Of a stretch of DNA of 64,000 nucleotides, positions 1 to 9,837 are shown in pieces. The stretch spans positions 1,798,001 through 1,862,000 of the forward strand of contig JAHWDD010000006.1 of the NCBI GenBank assembly GCA_023897205.1. Reading direction: 5' to 3'. Each line of letters starts with the position of its first letter. Position 1 is the first letter of the stretch. The position numbers and the translations under genes are program-made. The notes below the pieces were generated by a model, which was not told the DNA's origin, did not search any database, and worked only from the letters and a program-made list of their open reading frames with translations. The DNA comes from Exophiala sp. HKRS030 (lineage: Eukaryota; Ascomycota; Eurotiomycetes; Chaetothyriales; Herpotrichiellaceae).

Positions 1-1639
1 CACACAGAATGTTGACGGATCAGTAGTGGGAAGCAATTGCCGCTTCATTATTCCAGGTGGTCATTGGTGGAGGGCCCCCAGCTTTGGTCTGGGGCTTTGT
101 CCTGAATGCCGTCGCCGCAGTGTGTATCGCGTCCTCCATGGCCGAGTTCGCCAGCATATGGCCCACTGCAGCAGGACAATACCACTGGGTGGTGGCAATG
201 GCGCCCAAGGAGTGGAAGACCGTGATGGGTTGGTTCAGTGCCTGGGTGCTTTTATTGATGAATATCTTGTCATCCCTGAGTGCTCTTTTCGCTGGGGCAC
301 TGTCGCTGCAAGCCTGCGTCAGTCTCGCCCACGAGAGCTACACTCCTCAACGGTGGCAGACCTACATGGTGAGACTTGCTGCCCTGCACCAGAACTACCC
401 AGACTTGGCTGACCGGGCAGATCATTCTGGCGATTATTGCATTTGCACTCACAATCAACGTCTTCATACCCCGCGCTCTGCACCATCTTTCACTTCTTGG
501 TACGTCCTCTTTGCGCTCCACCACAGCTTCGTCAGTGCTGACAAGTTTGCCCCACAGGCACCGTCACCCACGTTTGCGGCTTTTTCATCGTGATCATCAT
601 CCTGCTAGCCACTACCGACCACAAGAACTCTGCCAGGACTGTCTTTGTCGATCTGGAGAACTTTACTGGGTGGCCGACGAATGCCGCTGCATTCTTGATC
701 GGTGTCCTTCCAACTTCCGCAGGATTCTCGACTCTGGATATGCCGGTTCGATATTCCGAGGAAACCTCCAAGCCGCAAACAGATGTCTCTCGAGCCCTGT
801 TCTGGGGTGTCTTGGCCTCAGCGACAATTGGACTGCCCTTTGTCCTTGTGCTGGCGTTCTGCATGGGGGATCCGGAAGAGCTGCTCCAGGGCAGCGTCGT
901 CCACTTGAGTCCGCTCGCACAGATCATCTACAATTCGACCCACGGGAACATCCACGCCGCCAACGGTATTGCCTGTCTCATCGTCATAGTCGCCATAATC
1001 TCCGCGACCGACTGCATGGGTGGCCTCAGTCGAATCATCATGGCTCAGTCGCGAGATGGAGCTTTCCCATTCGGCCATGCCCTTGAGAAGATCAGCCCCC
1101 GTTGGAACACTCCTGTGGGAGCTATCATGACGGCCGCAACGATCCAAGCTATGCTCGCAGTCATCTACATCGGCAACAGCACCGCCTTCTTTGGCTTTTT
1201 GAGTGGCGTCTTCACCCTTCAGGTCTTGAGCTACGGGACTCCAATCTTCCTCCACCTCATCCGTCGTAAGACGCTGAACCTCACCTACGGACCTTGGAGG
1301 CTGCCTTATCGTTGGGGCTGGATCGTCAATGTTCTCGGTCTGACACTATACGGCCTCCTCTTCGTGGCCGTGTCGCTGCCAACCAGCATCCCGGTGACCG
1401 CGGAAAACATGTACGTAATCCACGTTCAAGACTCTTCGGATTATGCTAGCTAAACTGACATTTCACACAGGAACTATGCCTCACCTATTGCCGGAATGGT
1501 GCTGATTTTGTCGGCAATCCTATGGTTTGCCTGGGGCCGCCGCGTATATGATGGACCGCGGATTTCTCTCGAAGTGCTTGTGGGTTCCGGTGCTGTTGTT
1601 CATCAAACTGACAACGCCAGCCCGATCAAAGCCGTCTGA
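1..1639 (+). CDS. Amino acid/GABA-type permease (APC superfamily), 5' end outside window
   Basis: Partial gene; its first exons lie left of the window. Visible exons are 57-368, 403-499, 558-1410 and 1471-1639, which join in frame to 477 codons including the stop. Positions 1-56 look like the end of an intron (ends in TTCCAG). The product is a hydrophobic multi-pass carrier. The motif AAGQYHWV near the visible N-terminus is typical of fungal GABA/choline/amino acid permeases (UGA4/HNM1-like), and a DMPVRYSEE stretch precedes the later helices. It would import amino acids or related amines across the plasma membrane. The exon junction at 369-402 needs an intron of only 34 nt; the alternative is a +1 frameshift. 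The gene ends convergently with the D-amino acid oxidase gene and fits the oxidative amine catabolism genes that follow. Substrate unknown. Confidence 0.85.
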
Positions 1640-2115
1640 CGGCAACTGACGTCTTTTTGCCAAGGGTGACGTTGCTCTTCTAATGTGACTATGGATTGTG
1701 ACAACAACAACAATAACAGCAACAACAAGGGGGGTGGGGGCTTGTGTCTAATTACAGTCATGTAGCAGTGAGGTGATGTAGCTTCTATTTCAGTTACCAG
1801 AAAGAAATTGATGGCATCCCAAGAAACATGTTCGATCTTGTGCGTGAAGATGTCCATTGTGGCGATCCCATGAACGTCGTGAAAGGGTTCTGGTAGCTGA
1901 CAAGCTCGTTACAACTGCACTCTATGTGTGAAGAGGCCGCCCCTGTATCTGGATCGAGTGACAGAGCGGAAGCATCAAAAAGTCCGACGATACGCAGGCA
2001 AACAGATCTGATGTACGATGGCTCATGTCCTTGTGTACATCAAGCACGCACTTTCATAACTACGTATCCTCAGTGGTAGGAGGAGGAGCCTTGCCCCCCA
2101 AACCAAAAAACCCCC
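1640..2115. other. Convergent 3' intergenic region
   Basis: This is the space between the permease stop and the stop of the oppositely oriented oxidase. It holds an imperfect CAA-rich tract at about 1702-1728 followed by a G-rich tract to about 1740. I see no gene. Confidence 0.6.
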
Positions 2116-3202
2116 CTACAGCCTTGCCCTCTCACCCCCAGTCAATTGTTTGACAAGCTCGACCACCCTCCTCCCAACGCCGAAAGAGACGGCAAACCCC
2201 ACGCCGTCAAAGCCATAAGCGTGGACCACGTCGGGTCCTTGAATCTCCAGGCGATGGCCACCGTCCCGGCCAGGCCGCCATGCCACAACATCATCCACGT
2301 CGGTTTCGAGATTGACGTCCTTGAACGCGCCGCCCGAGAGATGGTTGACCCGCTGCAAGATGTCGCGTCGCAGGGCCGGATCTGCAGCGTCCCCTTCATC
2401 GCCTTCCTGCCGCACGCCGCCCAGGAGGCAGCCGCCGGTCCCCAGGCGCGGCACTACGTAGGTGTAACCTCCGTCCTGACACAGCAGGACCTTGTTCCAC
2501 CCGCGCGGCCTGTCGCGCAGCCACATGGCCTGCCCGCGGACCGGGGTGCACGCCGCGTCGTTGCAGAGCTCCTTGGCCCCGTGGCCCGAGGCGTTGACCA
2601 CGACGGCGGCCCCGGTCAGACGGAGGACTTGGTCGAGACTCTTGGCCGTCAGCCGTGAGAACTTGGTGCCGCGCGCCTCAAGATTTCGCCGGAGATACGG
2701 GAGGTATATCAGCGGGCTGACGGCGACCGTCGCCACCGTCACGGCGTCCTTTATTCCCAGAGGCAGCTCCTCCGGTGCCGAGTGGCGGTAGTACGGTTTC
2801 ACCTTCGTGTACCAGGCCTGCGAGTCCGGGTCGTACGGCTCTGCAAAGTACTCTGTCACCGGGATGACCTGAGCACCGCTCGAGGGATCCGTGTGGGCAA
2901 GACTCCAGTAGTGCCCGAACGTGGCAGTCTCGAATTCTCTGGTCGTCGACTTGGCCGTGTAGGTTGGGTATATCACAGCGCCGGCACTATATGGGAGTGG
3001 TCAGCCGCAGCCGGGGCGCATGAAGGCAGCGGGGGGGAGGTGGGGGGCGGTGCTCGCGTTACCTTGGGCTGGCCCAGGACGCGGCCACAGGGTCACCGGG
3101 CAAGTCTTTGGAAACCACGACGACATTGTAGCCTGCTTCGACAAGGGCTTCTGTGGCTTTCAAGCCGATAATGCCAGATCCAAGCACGGCCACCAGAGGC
3201 AT
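2116..3202 (-). CDS. D-amino acid oxidase family FAD enzyme, probably peroxisomal
   Basis: Exons are 3202-3063 and 2986-2116 on the minus strand, giving 336 residues, a normal length for D-amino acid/D-aspartate oxidases. The N-terminus begins directly with the dinucleotide fold (GSGIIG, residues 8-13) that binds FAD. Exon 2 begins inside the SAGAVIYP stretch, which corresponds to the conserved WAG segment of the family. Near the C-terminus HAYGFDGVGFAVSFG matches the GHGGxGxxxSxG signature, here changed (F for the first glycines). The last three residues, ARL, fit a type 1 peroxisomal signal. The reaction would be oxidation of a D-amino acid to imino acid plus H2O2. The upstream in-frame region to 3328 has no ATG, so the ATG at 3202 is chosen. 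Divergent from a second FAD oxidase that ends in SKL. Confidence 0.85.
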
Positions 3203-3477
3203 CCTCTCTAGGACTTCTGGAGTAGACAGCGCTTTCCTGCGAGACGTGTCGTTCAGGCCAGACGATGAACGCGCCTTTTCACATTTGACCACGGTCTCGC
3301 GATTGGCTCGGTCGAGCCGGATATACAATACGTTATCAAGCTGTGATCGAGGCCGGAACCAAAACCGGATGGTGATGTGTTCCTCTCCACGGGGCGGTAA
3401 TTCGCCCTTGTCGCGGCGCCGCCAATGCCCACTAAACTGGTGCCGTGCCCCTCCCTTGAATATAGCCGCCGATTGAT

Positions 3478-3484
3478 TGACTCA
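3478..3484. promoter_or_regulatory. TGACTCA, candidate CpcA/Gcn4 site
   Basis: Exact palindromic TGACTCA, the core bound by Gcn4 in yeast and CpcA in filamentous fungi under amino acid limitation. It lies between the two divergent amino acid/amine oxidase genes, about 275 bp and 320 bp from their start codons. Function is inferred from the motif only. Confidence 0.4.
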
Positions 3485-3501
3485 TTGGGCTGGGGGTGTC
3501 T

Positions 3502-3507
3502 TTATCA
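3502..3507 (-). promoter_or_regulatory. TGATAA, candidate GATA-factor (AreA-type) site
   Basis: TTATCA on the plus strand reads TGATAA on the minus strand, matching the HGATAR consensus of fungal nitrogen GATA factors. It sits 18 bp from the TGACTCA motif. A six-base motif is weak evidence alone. Confidence 0.3.
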
Positions 3508-3803
3508 GACCCGCCATCACCCGCCATCGGACTTCTCGGTCTTTGTTGGTTGGGTTGACCATGATCCGCATGCCAATGCACCACGCCTGCGAAAGGCTGC
3601 AGATCTCTGCGCTATGCATTGGGCGGATAATGTACCTGGCAGCAGCACTATGCCTCGTGCGCAGTATCGACGCTGTGCTACACTCCTACCCTAAGAGAAC
3701 ATACCACATGAATACCGCACCGGGCTCGACTTGTCTGGCTGGATCGACAACTTGCACGTTCGAAGAGACCTGATTGAATCTTGTCTTTCGACCAGACACG
3801 TCA

Positions 3804-4961
3804 ATGCCGCGCCAGTCGAGCACTTGGGTGGCCGGCGCAGAAGGCCGCGGGCGTGGCCGTGGAACCCGGAAACATGTTGTCGTCGTCGGCGCAGGGATCC
3901 TAGGCGTGTCGATCGCCTACCAGCTGGCCCTGGGCGGAGCGCAGGTAACAGTGCTCGACAAGCAAGAGCCGGGGGCTGGCTGCACGCAAGGCGCCTTCGC
4001 CATGATCATCGCGTCGCTACCGTACGCCTCGGAAGAATTCAGCAAGCTGTACGGGCTCGCAGCTGGGGAGTGGCATGCTCTTGAAGCCCAGATTGACGAA
4101 CCACTGCCGACCCAATGGGGAGGGGTGGTCAACTGGGCGGCACCGGGGCCGAAGGCGGAAGAATTGGCCGCTCAGACGGCCAGGCTTGAACGCTGGGGGT
4201 CCAAGGTCCAGCGTCTCACCGAGGACGATGTTGGTCGTCTTGTCCCGGGCGCAGTCCCCGGGGCCTTTGGAGCTGGGAACTTCCTGTCGGATTGGGGCGC
4301 TATCGACCTTCACAAGACCTTTGAAATCCTGCTCCGTCGGGCAAAGGACCTGGGCGTCACGTTTCGAACACCGCTGGAGGTCACCGGGATCTCGGTCGCC
4401 AATTCCGGGGCAGCTGTGGTCGAAGGCGGCCATGAAGCCATCGACGCGGACAGCGTAGTCGTTGCAGCCGGCGCGGGCAGCCCGGACCTGACAAGGCACC
4501 TAGGGGCGCGTGTGCCGCTCCGCCTTCAATCCGGGACGCTGGCGTACAGCAAACCGATGCCCCCTACTCTGAACCGCGTCTTGAACGGGCCCTCGGGCTC
4601 GATCCGACAGAACCCCGATGGACGAATCGTGACGGCACTCGACTATGCCCCTGGTGCAGACGGCCACGACACGGGCGAGGCATACGGACGCGCGCTGCTC
4701 GCAAGAACTGTCCAGGTCGTCCCCGCGCTGGCCGGGATCGAGCTCGACAAGGTGACCGTTGGCCACGTTCCCATCCCGAAAGACAGCCAGCCCGTCACGG
4801 GCTTCTGCGACCCGCGAAAAACCATCTACGTTGCGGTGATGATGAGTGGAATCACCATGGCGCCACTGATGGGCCGCTTGATTGCGACCGAAGTCCTTGG
4901 GCAGCCGGTGCAACTCTTGGAGGCCTACAGACCCGAAAGATTCAGCACCTCAAAATTGTGA
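3804..4961 (+). CDS. FAD-dependent amine/amino acid oxidase (DAO/DadA-like) with SKL peroxisomal signal
   Basis: Single exon of 385 residues. The start is the ATG at 3804; the upstream in-frame extension has only a TTG. FAD-binding GAGILG is at residues 29-34, followed by the acidic end of the second strand (VLDK). The glycine-rich ATG-like segment VVVAAGAGS lies in the middle, as in DAO-superfamily enzymes (D-amino acid dehydrogenase, glycine or sarcosine oxidase). The C-terminus is SKL, a canonical type 1 peroxisomal targeting signal, so the enzyme most likely uses O2 and yields H2O2 in peroxisomes. Exact substrate (D-amino acid, sarcosine-like secondary amine, opine) cannot be read from the sequence. 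It shares a promoter region with the ARL-ending oxidase, and a Rid-family gene follows on the opposite strand. Confidence 0.85.
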   Translation: MPRQSSTWVAGAEGRGRGRGTRKHVVVVGAGILGVSIAYQLALGGAQVTVLDKQEPGAGCTQGAFAMIIASLPYASEEFSKLYGLAAGEWHALEAQIDEPLPTQWGGVVNWAAPGPKAEELAAQTARLERWGSKVQRLTEDDVGRLVPGAVPGAFGAGNFLSDWGAIDLHKTFEILLRRAKDLGVTFRTPLEVTGISVANSGAAVVEGGHEAIDADSVVVAAGAGSPDLTRHLGARVPLRLQSGTLAYSKPMPPTLNRVLNGPSGSIRQNPDGRIVTALDYAPGADGHDTGEAYGRALLARTVQVVPALAGIELDKVTVGHVPIPKDSQPVTGFCDPRKTIYVAVMMSGITMAPLMGRLIATEVLGQPVQLLEAYRPERFSTSKL

Positions 4962-5244
4962 GCACCGCATGTATAATGGAGGACTCGTCTAGGAAGAATA
5001 GGGCACATGTATCATGACGAGACCACAAATTTCCAAAAAATTAAAAACCAATATCAGTCGAATGGCTACTCCTTGCATCAATTGACATGGGGCGCAAGAC
5101 TGCTGCTCTTGGGACACCGCCCGACGGCCAAAACCAATTTTGCTCTCTTTGTTCTTCTTCCTCTTCCTCTCTCTCACACACATGTGGTAATGATCGTAGT
5201 TGTTCAAAATCCTCAAACGCCAGTAACGCGACGGACTGCTTCTT

Positions 5245-5742
5245 TCAGCCTTGACGCGAACCAGGAGCTGCCACCACCGCAGATGCCTCGACTTCGATCA
5301 AGAACTCGGGCGAGGCCAAGGCTGCCACCCCAATCAGCGAACTTGGCGGCTGGTGCACGGTCTGCTCGTCGTGGCCGGTGCGACTGCCCCCGCGGAGGAG
5401 GAAGTCAGTAATCACGCCGGGCAAGAGGTCACGCTTCGCCGTGTCAAGGTTCGGTACGAAGATGGTGATCTTGGTGACGTCCCGCGGCGTGGCTCCCTTC
5501 AGGGCCAGGACGGCGGCGACATTGGCGAATGCGTTCACCGCTTGTTCACGGAAGCTCGTCGGGAACGGGCCTCCTTCCGCCGCCGCCGCCGCCGCTGGTG
5601 GCGGTCCTCCAACTTGGCCGGCCGTCTGGAGCAGGTACGCTGTAGGATCGACCGACGGGATCGGCACGACTGAGAGTTCCGAGTAAGGGCCAAACTGGCG
5701 ACTGCCTGGCCGGTTGAGCGTGCTGACGATGTGAGGTGGCAT
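5245..5742 (-). CDS. Rid (YjgF/YER057c/UK114) family protein, catalytic arginine apparently missing
   Basis: Single exon of 165 residues, the usual size for a fungal Rid protein. Family features include an early AGQVGG, the helix segment FREQAVNAFANVAAVLALKG, a VTKITIFV strand and the terminal SPEFLIEVEASAV strand. RidA enzymes hydrolyse reactive enamines/imines made by amino acid dehydratases and oxidases, using an arginine in a PAR(S/T) motif before the last strands. Here the aligned stretch is QPPSSLIGVAAL, with serine where the arginine is expected, so it may act on other substrates or not deaminate imines at all. A proline/alanine-rich loop follows AGQVGG. The location next to two imine-producing oxidases suggests a linked role (inference). 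Confidence 0.8.
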   Translation of the reverse strand: MPPHIVSTLNRPGSRQFGPYSELSVVPIPSVDPTAYLLQTAGQVGGPPPAAAAAAEGGPFPTSFREQAVNAFANVAAVLALKGATPRDVTKITIFVPNLDTAKRDLLPGVITDFLLRGGSRTGHDEQTVHQPPSSLIGVAALASPEFLIEVEASAVVAAPGSRQG

Positions 5743-6383
5743 CTTGGAGTGGTGGTGGGTTGGGTGACTCGATGATTCTTGGTGAGTCCGTACGAGCCAG
5801 AAATTGGAAGATGGGTGGACACCGGGGGAATCTGGGCTCTTGACTCACGTCGAATCCGATGGGGGCCCTTCTCAGACAGCAAGAATTGTGACACGAAGGT
5901 TATCACGACTCCCATCTTGCATGGCCCATTTGAGCGAGATATCACGGCGGATCGACCTGAGCGGGCGGGTCACTGGTGCTTCAAACACCAAAGTCGAGCA
6001 GGGGAAAAGGGTCAGCACTGGATGGTCCATACCCATTTGCACCTAGCATTGGTCTGGGGGCTAGGTAGAGTCGTCAGAATTATCCAGGGCTCTGAGTACT
6101 CGGGAAACCATGCACCCCCATGGTAGGTTGACTCGGAAGCCCGACCTGGCCGAGCGCACCGAGGCCGCCATCACCTCTGTGTCGAGATCGAGATCCTGGG
6201 CGGTCGGGAATAGCCCAGGAGATCACATGTACCCGATGGTATCAAAGTTAGGTCAAGGACATTTAATGGTACAAACGAGGAAGAGAGGAGCCACGTTCGT
6301 GCTGTTGCTAGGCATTCAATATCATCCGTCTCATCCTGCCTGAACAGTGCATCCACGTCCACATATCACCCCCCTGTGACAGC
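5743..6383. promoter_or_regulatory. Divergent promoter region, Rid gene and gentisate dioxygenase
   Basis: About 640 bp between the two start codons. I see no convincing gene and no strong TATA element or regulator site in it. Confidence 0.5.
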
Positions 6384-7590
6384 ATGGCATCCCAGACGGA
6401 GACTGTACCTCCTCAGAGCGAGGGAAAGGGGCAGCTCAAGGCTCCTTCGACTCTCGATGAAGCCGTCGAGCAAGCCACCACCCAAGTCATGGGCAGGTGC
6501 CAGGAACAAAACTCATACCCAATGTGGACCGTGAACGACAAGATTTCGAAATTGGTCCCCAATCCTCGCGCTCTTCCGACACTGTGGCGGTGGACAGAAA
6601 TGAGGCAACTCATGCTCGACTCGGCCGATCTGGTCCCGGAAGAGATGCAAGAACGAAGAGCCCTGATGATGGTCAACCCCGGGTTTGGTACGTGGCCGGC
6701 GTCCTGGCTCGTCGAGAATCCATCGCCCTGGCGGTGCCTGAGGGAGGTCGAAAGCTGACAGCCATTCTTGTATGTCGTACAGGTCCCGTCACCGGCCCTT
6801 CGCCCTATACTACCGACACGCTGTACGCCGGTCTGCAGATGGTTCTGCCCGGCGAAACAGCCCCGGCACACCGCCACATCGCATATGCCGTCCGTTTCAT
6901 CCAAGAAAGCGACAAGGGATTCACCTCTGTCGCCGGGCACAAGATGTACCTCGAGCACGGAGACCTGGTGCTCACACCTTCGTGGCAGTGGCACTACCAC
7001 GGCAATGACGGCCCATCGCCCACAATCTGGGTCGATTGCCTCGACATCCCGCTCCAGATTTACGGGCGCACCAACTTCCTCGAGCCGTATCAAACCAAGA
7101 CGGTGCCAGATCTGTACGTTCTGTTTCCCTGAAGGCCTATCTTCCCGAGTGGTCTCATATACTCATCTTCGTCAATTGCAGAATTGTCGAGGACTCCCCC
7201 TTCCAGTTCAAATGGAACAAGAGTCAACAAGCGCTGGACGCTCAAGACGTCGACCATGCCAGATACCACTATCTCACCAACGGAAGCCCTTTTGGCAAGA
7301 CAATTGCCGCTCAGGCTGAGCGCGTCAAAGCAGGCAAGGCGGTTCGTCCTGCTCGCGAAACCACCTCGTTTATATATGTGGTTAAGCAGGGTGAAGGAAG
7401 GACGCATATTGAAGCCCCAACTGGCACTTTGGCAGTTGACTGGAAGGACAAGGACGTTTTCATCGTTCCCGCGTGGTCGTGGGTCACCCATGAAGCAAGC
7501 GAGGACGGTGACGCGTACCTTTTTGCCATCACTGACCGATCGATCAATGATAACCTGGGACTGACGAGGATTGATCATGCGGGAAATTAA
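6384..7590 (+). CDS. Gentisate 1,2-dioxygenase (bicupin)
   Basis: Exons are 6384-6687, 6783-7113 and 7182-7590, giving 347 residues, the normal length of the family. The first cupin carries the Fe(II) ligands: H131 and H133 in PAHRH, and H172 in QWHYH. The second cupin is present without the full ligand set, as is usual. The enzyme opens the ring of gentisate (2,5-dihydroxybenzoate) with O2 to give maleylpyruvate, a cytosolic step of aromatic catabolism. No maleylpyruvate isomerase or fumarylpyruvate hydrolase is visible next to it, so its role in this cluster is unclear. It is divergent from the Rid-family gene. Both introns have good GT-AG borders and restore the frame. Confidence 0.9.
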
Positions 7591-7899
7591 AATCCAGGTC
7601 CGATCCTGGAATCATTTAGCCATTTTGTTGTATAATGATAGGAACAGATGTTCAATGAGAGCGTTGACATTTTGTTGACATTTGTCCGATGTTCTGTGGT
7701 ATCTGTACTCGCTCTGCGTCGAATCGGATGATCCATCGCTGGCGAGCTCATGAACTTCCTTGGTCGTCCTGTCAGCTTTTTTTTGGCAAGTGAACTGTGG
7801 CTTGAAGTGTGACTTTTAGTACAGATATGCACATCGAGCAGGTCACTAAACAGCTGATTGATGGTCTCAGAAATATCAGATTTGGCCATGAGAACAAGT

Positions 7900-9837
7900 T
7901 CAAGCAGGCACAGCCTGACCATCTCCTCTCCCATCACTGCCGCCAGTCAATACCCTCTGCCCTGACTCATCGACCCTCACCCTGATCGCCTGACCTCGAC
8001 CGAAGCGATTCCTCGACCAGCCCTCGAGAATTGTCACATCGTGTCCCTTCTGCCTCAAAGCCTCTGCGACACTATCGTCGATTCCCTCCTCGAGAAATAA
8101 CGACCCGATGCTATCTAATTTCGGCGGCATAGGGTTTTCGATACAGATCCTAGGCGCGTCGACGGCCTCCTGCGGATTCATGCCAAACACCTCCTGATTC
8201 AGCAGTACTTGGACGTGGCCCTGGGGCTGCATGAGCCCACCCATGACGCCAAAGACCGAATGCAAATCTCGACTGGGGCCCTGCGTCGCTAGGCACGGGA
8301 TGATGGTGTGGTATGGCCTCTTCCCGCCGCGATACACATTAGGGTGATTGTCTGGTCCGAGATGGAAACCTGCGCCACGGTTCTGCAGTGCGAATCCGCA
8401 ACCCTCAGGGACTATGCCGGACCCGAATTCCATGAAATTGGAATTCACGATACTCATTCCGTTGCCATCTGCGTCGACCACGGCAAATACAACGGTGTCG
8501 CTGCGGTTCTGAGCTGGACTGACGCCACCAAACGGCTGTCCTTTAGCATGGTGGCCCGCATTGTCCTTGTTGAACAGCTTCGCGCGCTCCGCAAGATACG
8601 GGCGCGATACCAGCTCCACGGGTTTGACGGGGCTCTGTTCAGGATCGGTCACCCACCAATTCACGTCGGCGAATGCGATGCGAAGACACTCGGCCAAGGC
8701 GTGAATATATTCGGTTGAGTTGTGGTCTTCTTTGGTGAAGGTGGGAATTTGCTTGGTCCGTTCGAGTTCTTCAAAGATACCGAGCGCCATTAGTGCCACA
8801 ACACCCTGTCCATTGGGAGGGTGTTCCCACAGCTCTACAAAATGATCTTGACCGCGAGACGCGATACCCTGTCCTCTGAACTGGAGGGATATTGGCACGG
8901 TCTCCGACTGTGCTTGGTTCAAGTAGTCATCAAGATCGGACAGTTCCATGTGCGCGCCTTTGACTTGCAAAACATCGACGATTGCCTTTGCTATACGGCC
9001 TGTGTAGATTCCCTTTTTGCCCTCGGCAGCCAAAATCCGCAAGGTCTCTGCCAGATTTGGATTGCGGAAGATATGGCCTAATTTGGGTGCCGTACCATCA
9101 GACTGCAAGAGATCCACGCCATAGGGAGAGGCTGCCTTGAGTTTGGCCTCCCCGTTCTTCCACTGTAGGTGTCACATTAGCATGACGGGCAATCCAAAAT
9201 GTAGCGTGCTCATCTTACCATCGATGCTGAGATCTCGCTGACCGGAAATCCCTGCTCGCTCAACTCGATAGCCGGCAGAAGGATTTGTTCTAGTGTCAGC
9301 TTCCCGCTCCCAAATTTCTCGACCGCGTCTACCCAGCCGGCGGCTGCTCCTGGGACGGTGACCGCGAGCGGGCTTCCAAACGGGACTTTGCCTTTGGATT
9401 GACCCAATTCCTGTCGCACCGACTCTAAAGTGGTGTTCTTTGCGCTTCGACCAGAGGCGTTGAGGGCATGCACCGTCTTCGACTTGGCGTTGTAAAAGAG
9501 GCAGAAAGCGTCGCCTCCCAGCCCGGTTGATGACGGTTCAGTCACGTTCAGTGCCGCAGCTAAAGACTCGACAGTCAGTATATGTTGGGATCACTGGCAC
9601 TTCGCTTCAGACATACCAACTGCAACCGCCGCGTCCTGAACGAGTCAGTATGCTTTCGACCAAGAAAAGAGCGACATTCCTTACTGCAGCGTTGCCTCCC
9701 AATGCGAGAATCTTTTGCCCTGCTTGCGCCGCGAGAGGCTGCGTGCATGCTACCATGGCCTTTGTGCTATGGACGGCACTGCGGCGGGCTGGATACCGTT
9801 CGAAGGGTTTGTCGCTTGACTGAAATGCCGGATACAT
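7900..9837 (-). CDS. Gamma-glutamyltranspeptidase-like Ntn hydrolase, intracellular type
   Basis: Exons on the minus strand are 9837-9685, 9635-9617 (19 nt), 9559-9219 and 9162-7900, together 591 residues. The N-terminal part has GGNAADAAVAVAAALNVTEP and GLGGDAFCL, typical of the family. The small subunit would start at the threonine of RSDTVVFAVVD, the predicted autoprocessing site and nucleophile, followed by NSNFMEFGSGIVPEGCGF. There is no signal peptide at the chosen ATG, so it resembles the soluble YwrD-like branch more than secreted GGT. It may hydrolyse or transfer gamma-glutamyl groups from glutathione or related compounds. The ATG at 9837 is the first in the exon. Ends convergently with the gentisate dioxygenase gene. 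Confidence 0.88.

Larger units (their letters stand above)
3203..3803. promoter_or_regulatory. Divergent promoter region of the two FAD oxidases
   Basis: About 600 bp separate the start codons of the two oppositely transcribed FAD oxidases. The region holds a Gcn4/CpcA-type site and a GATA-factor-type site (listed separately) and no convincing gene. Shared regulation of the two enzymes is an inference from this layout. Confidence 0.6.
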
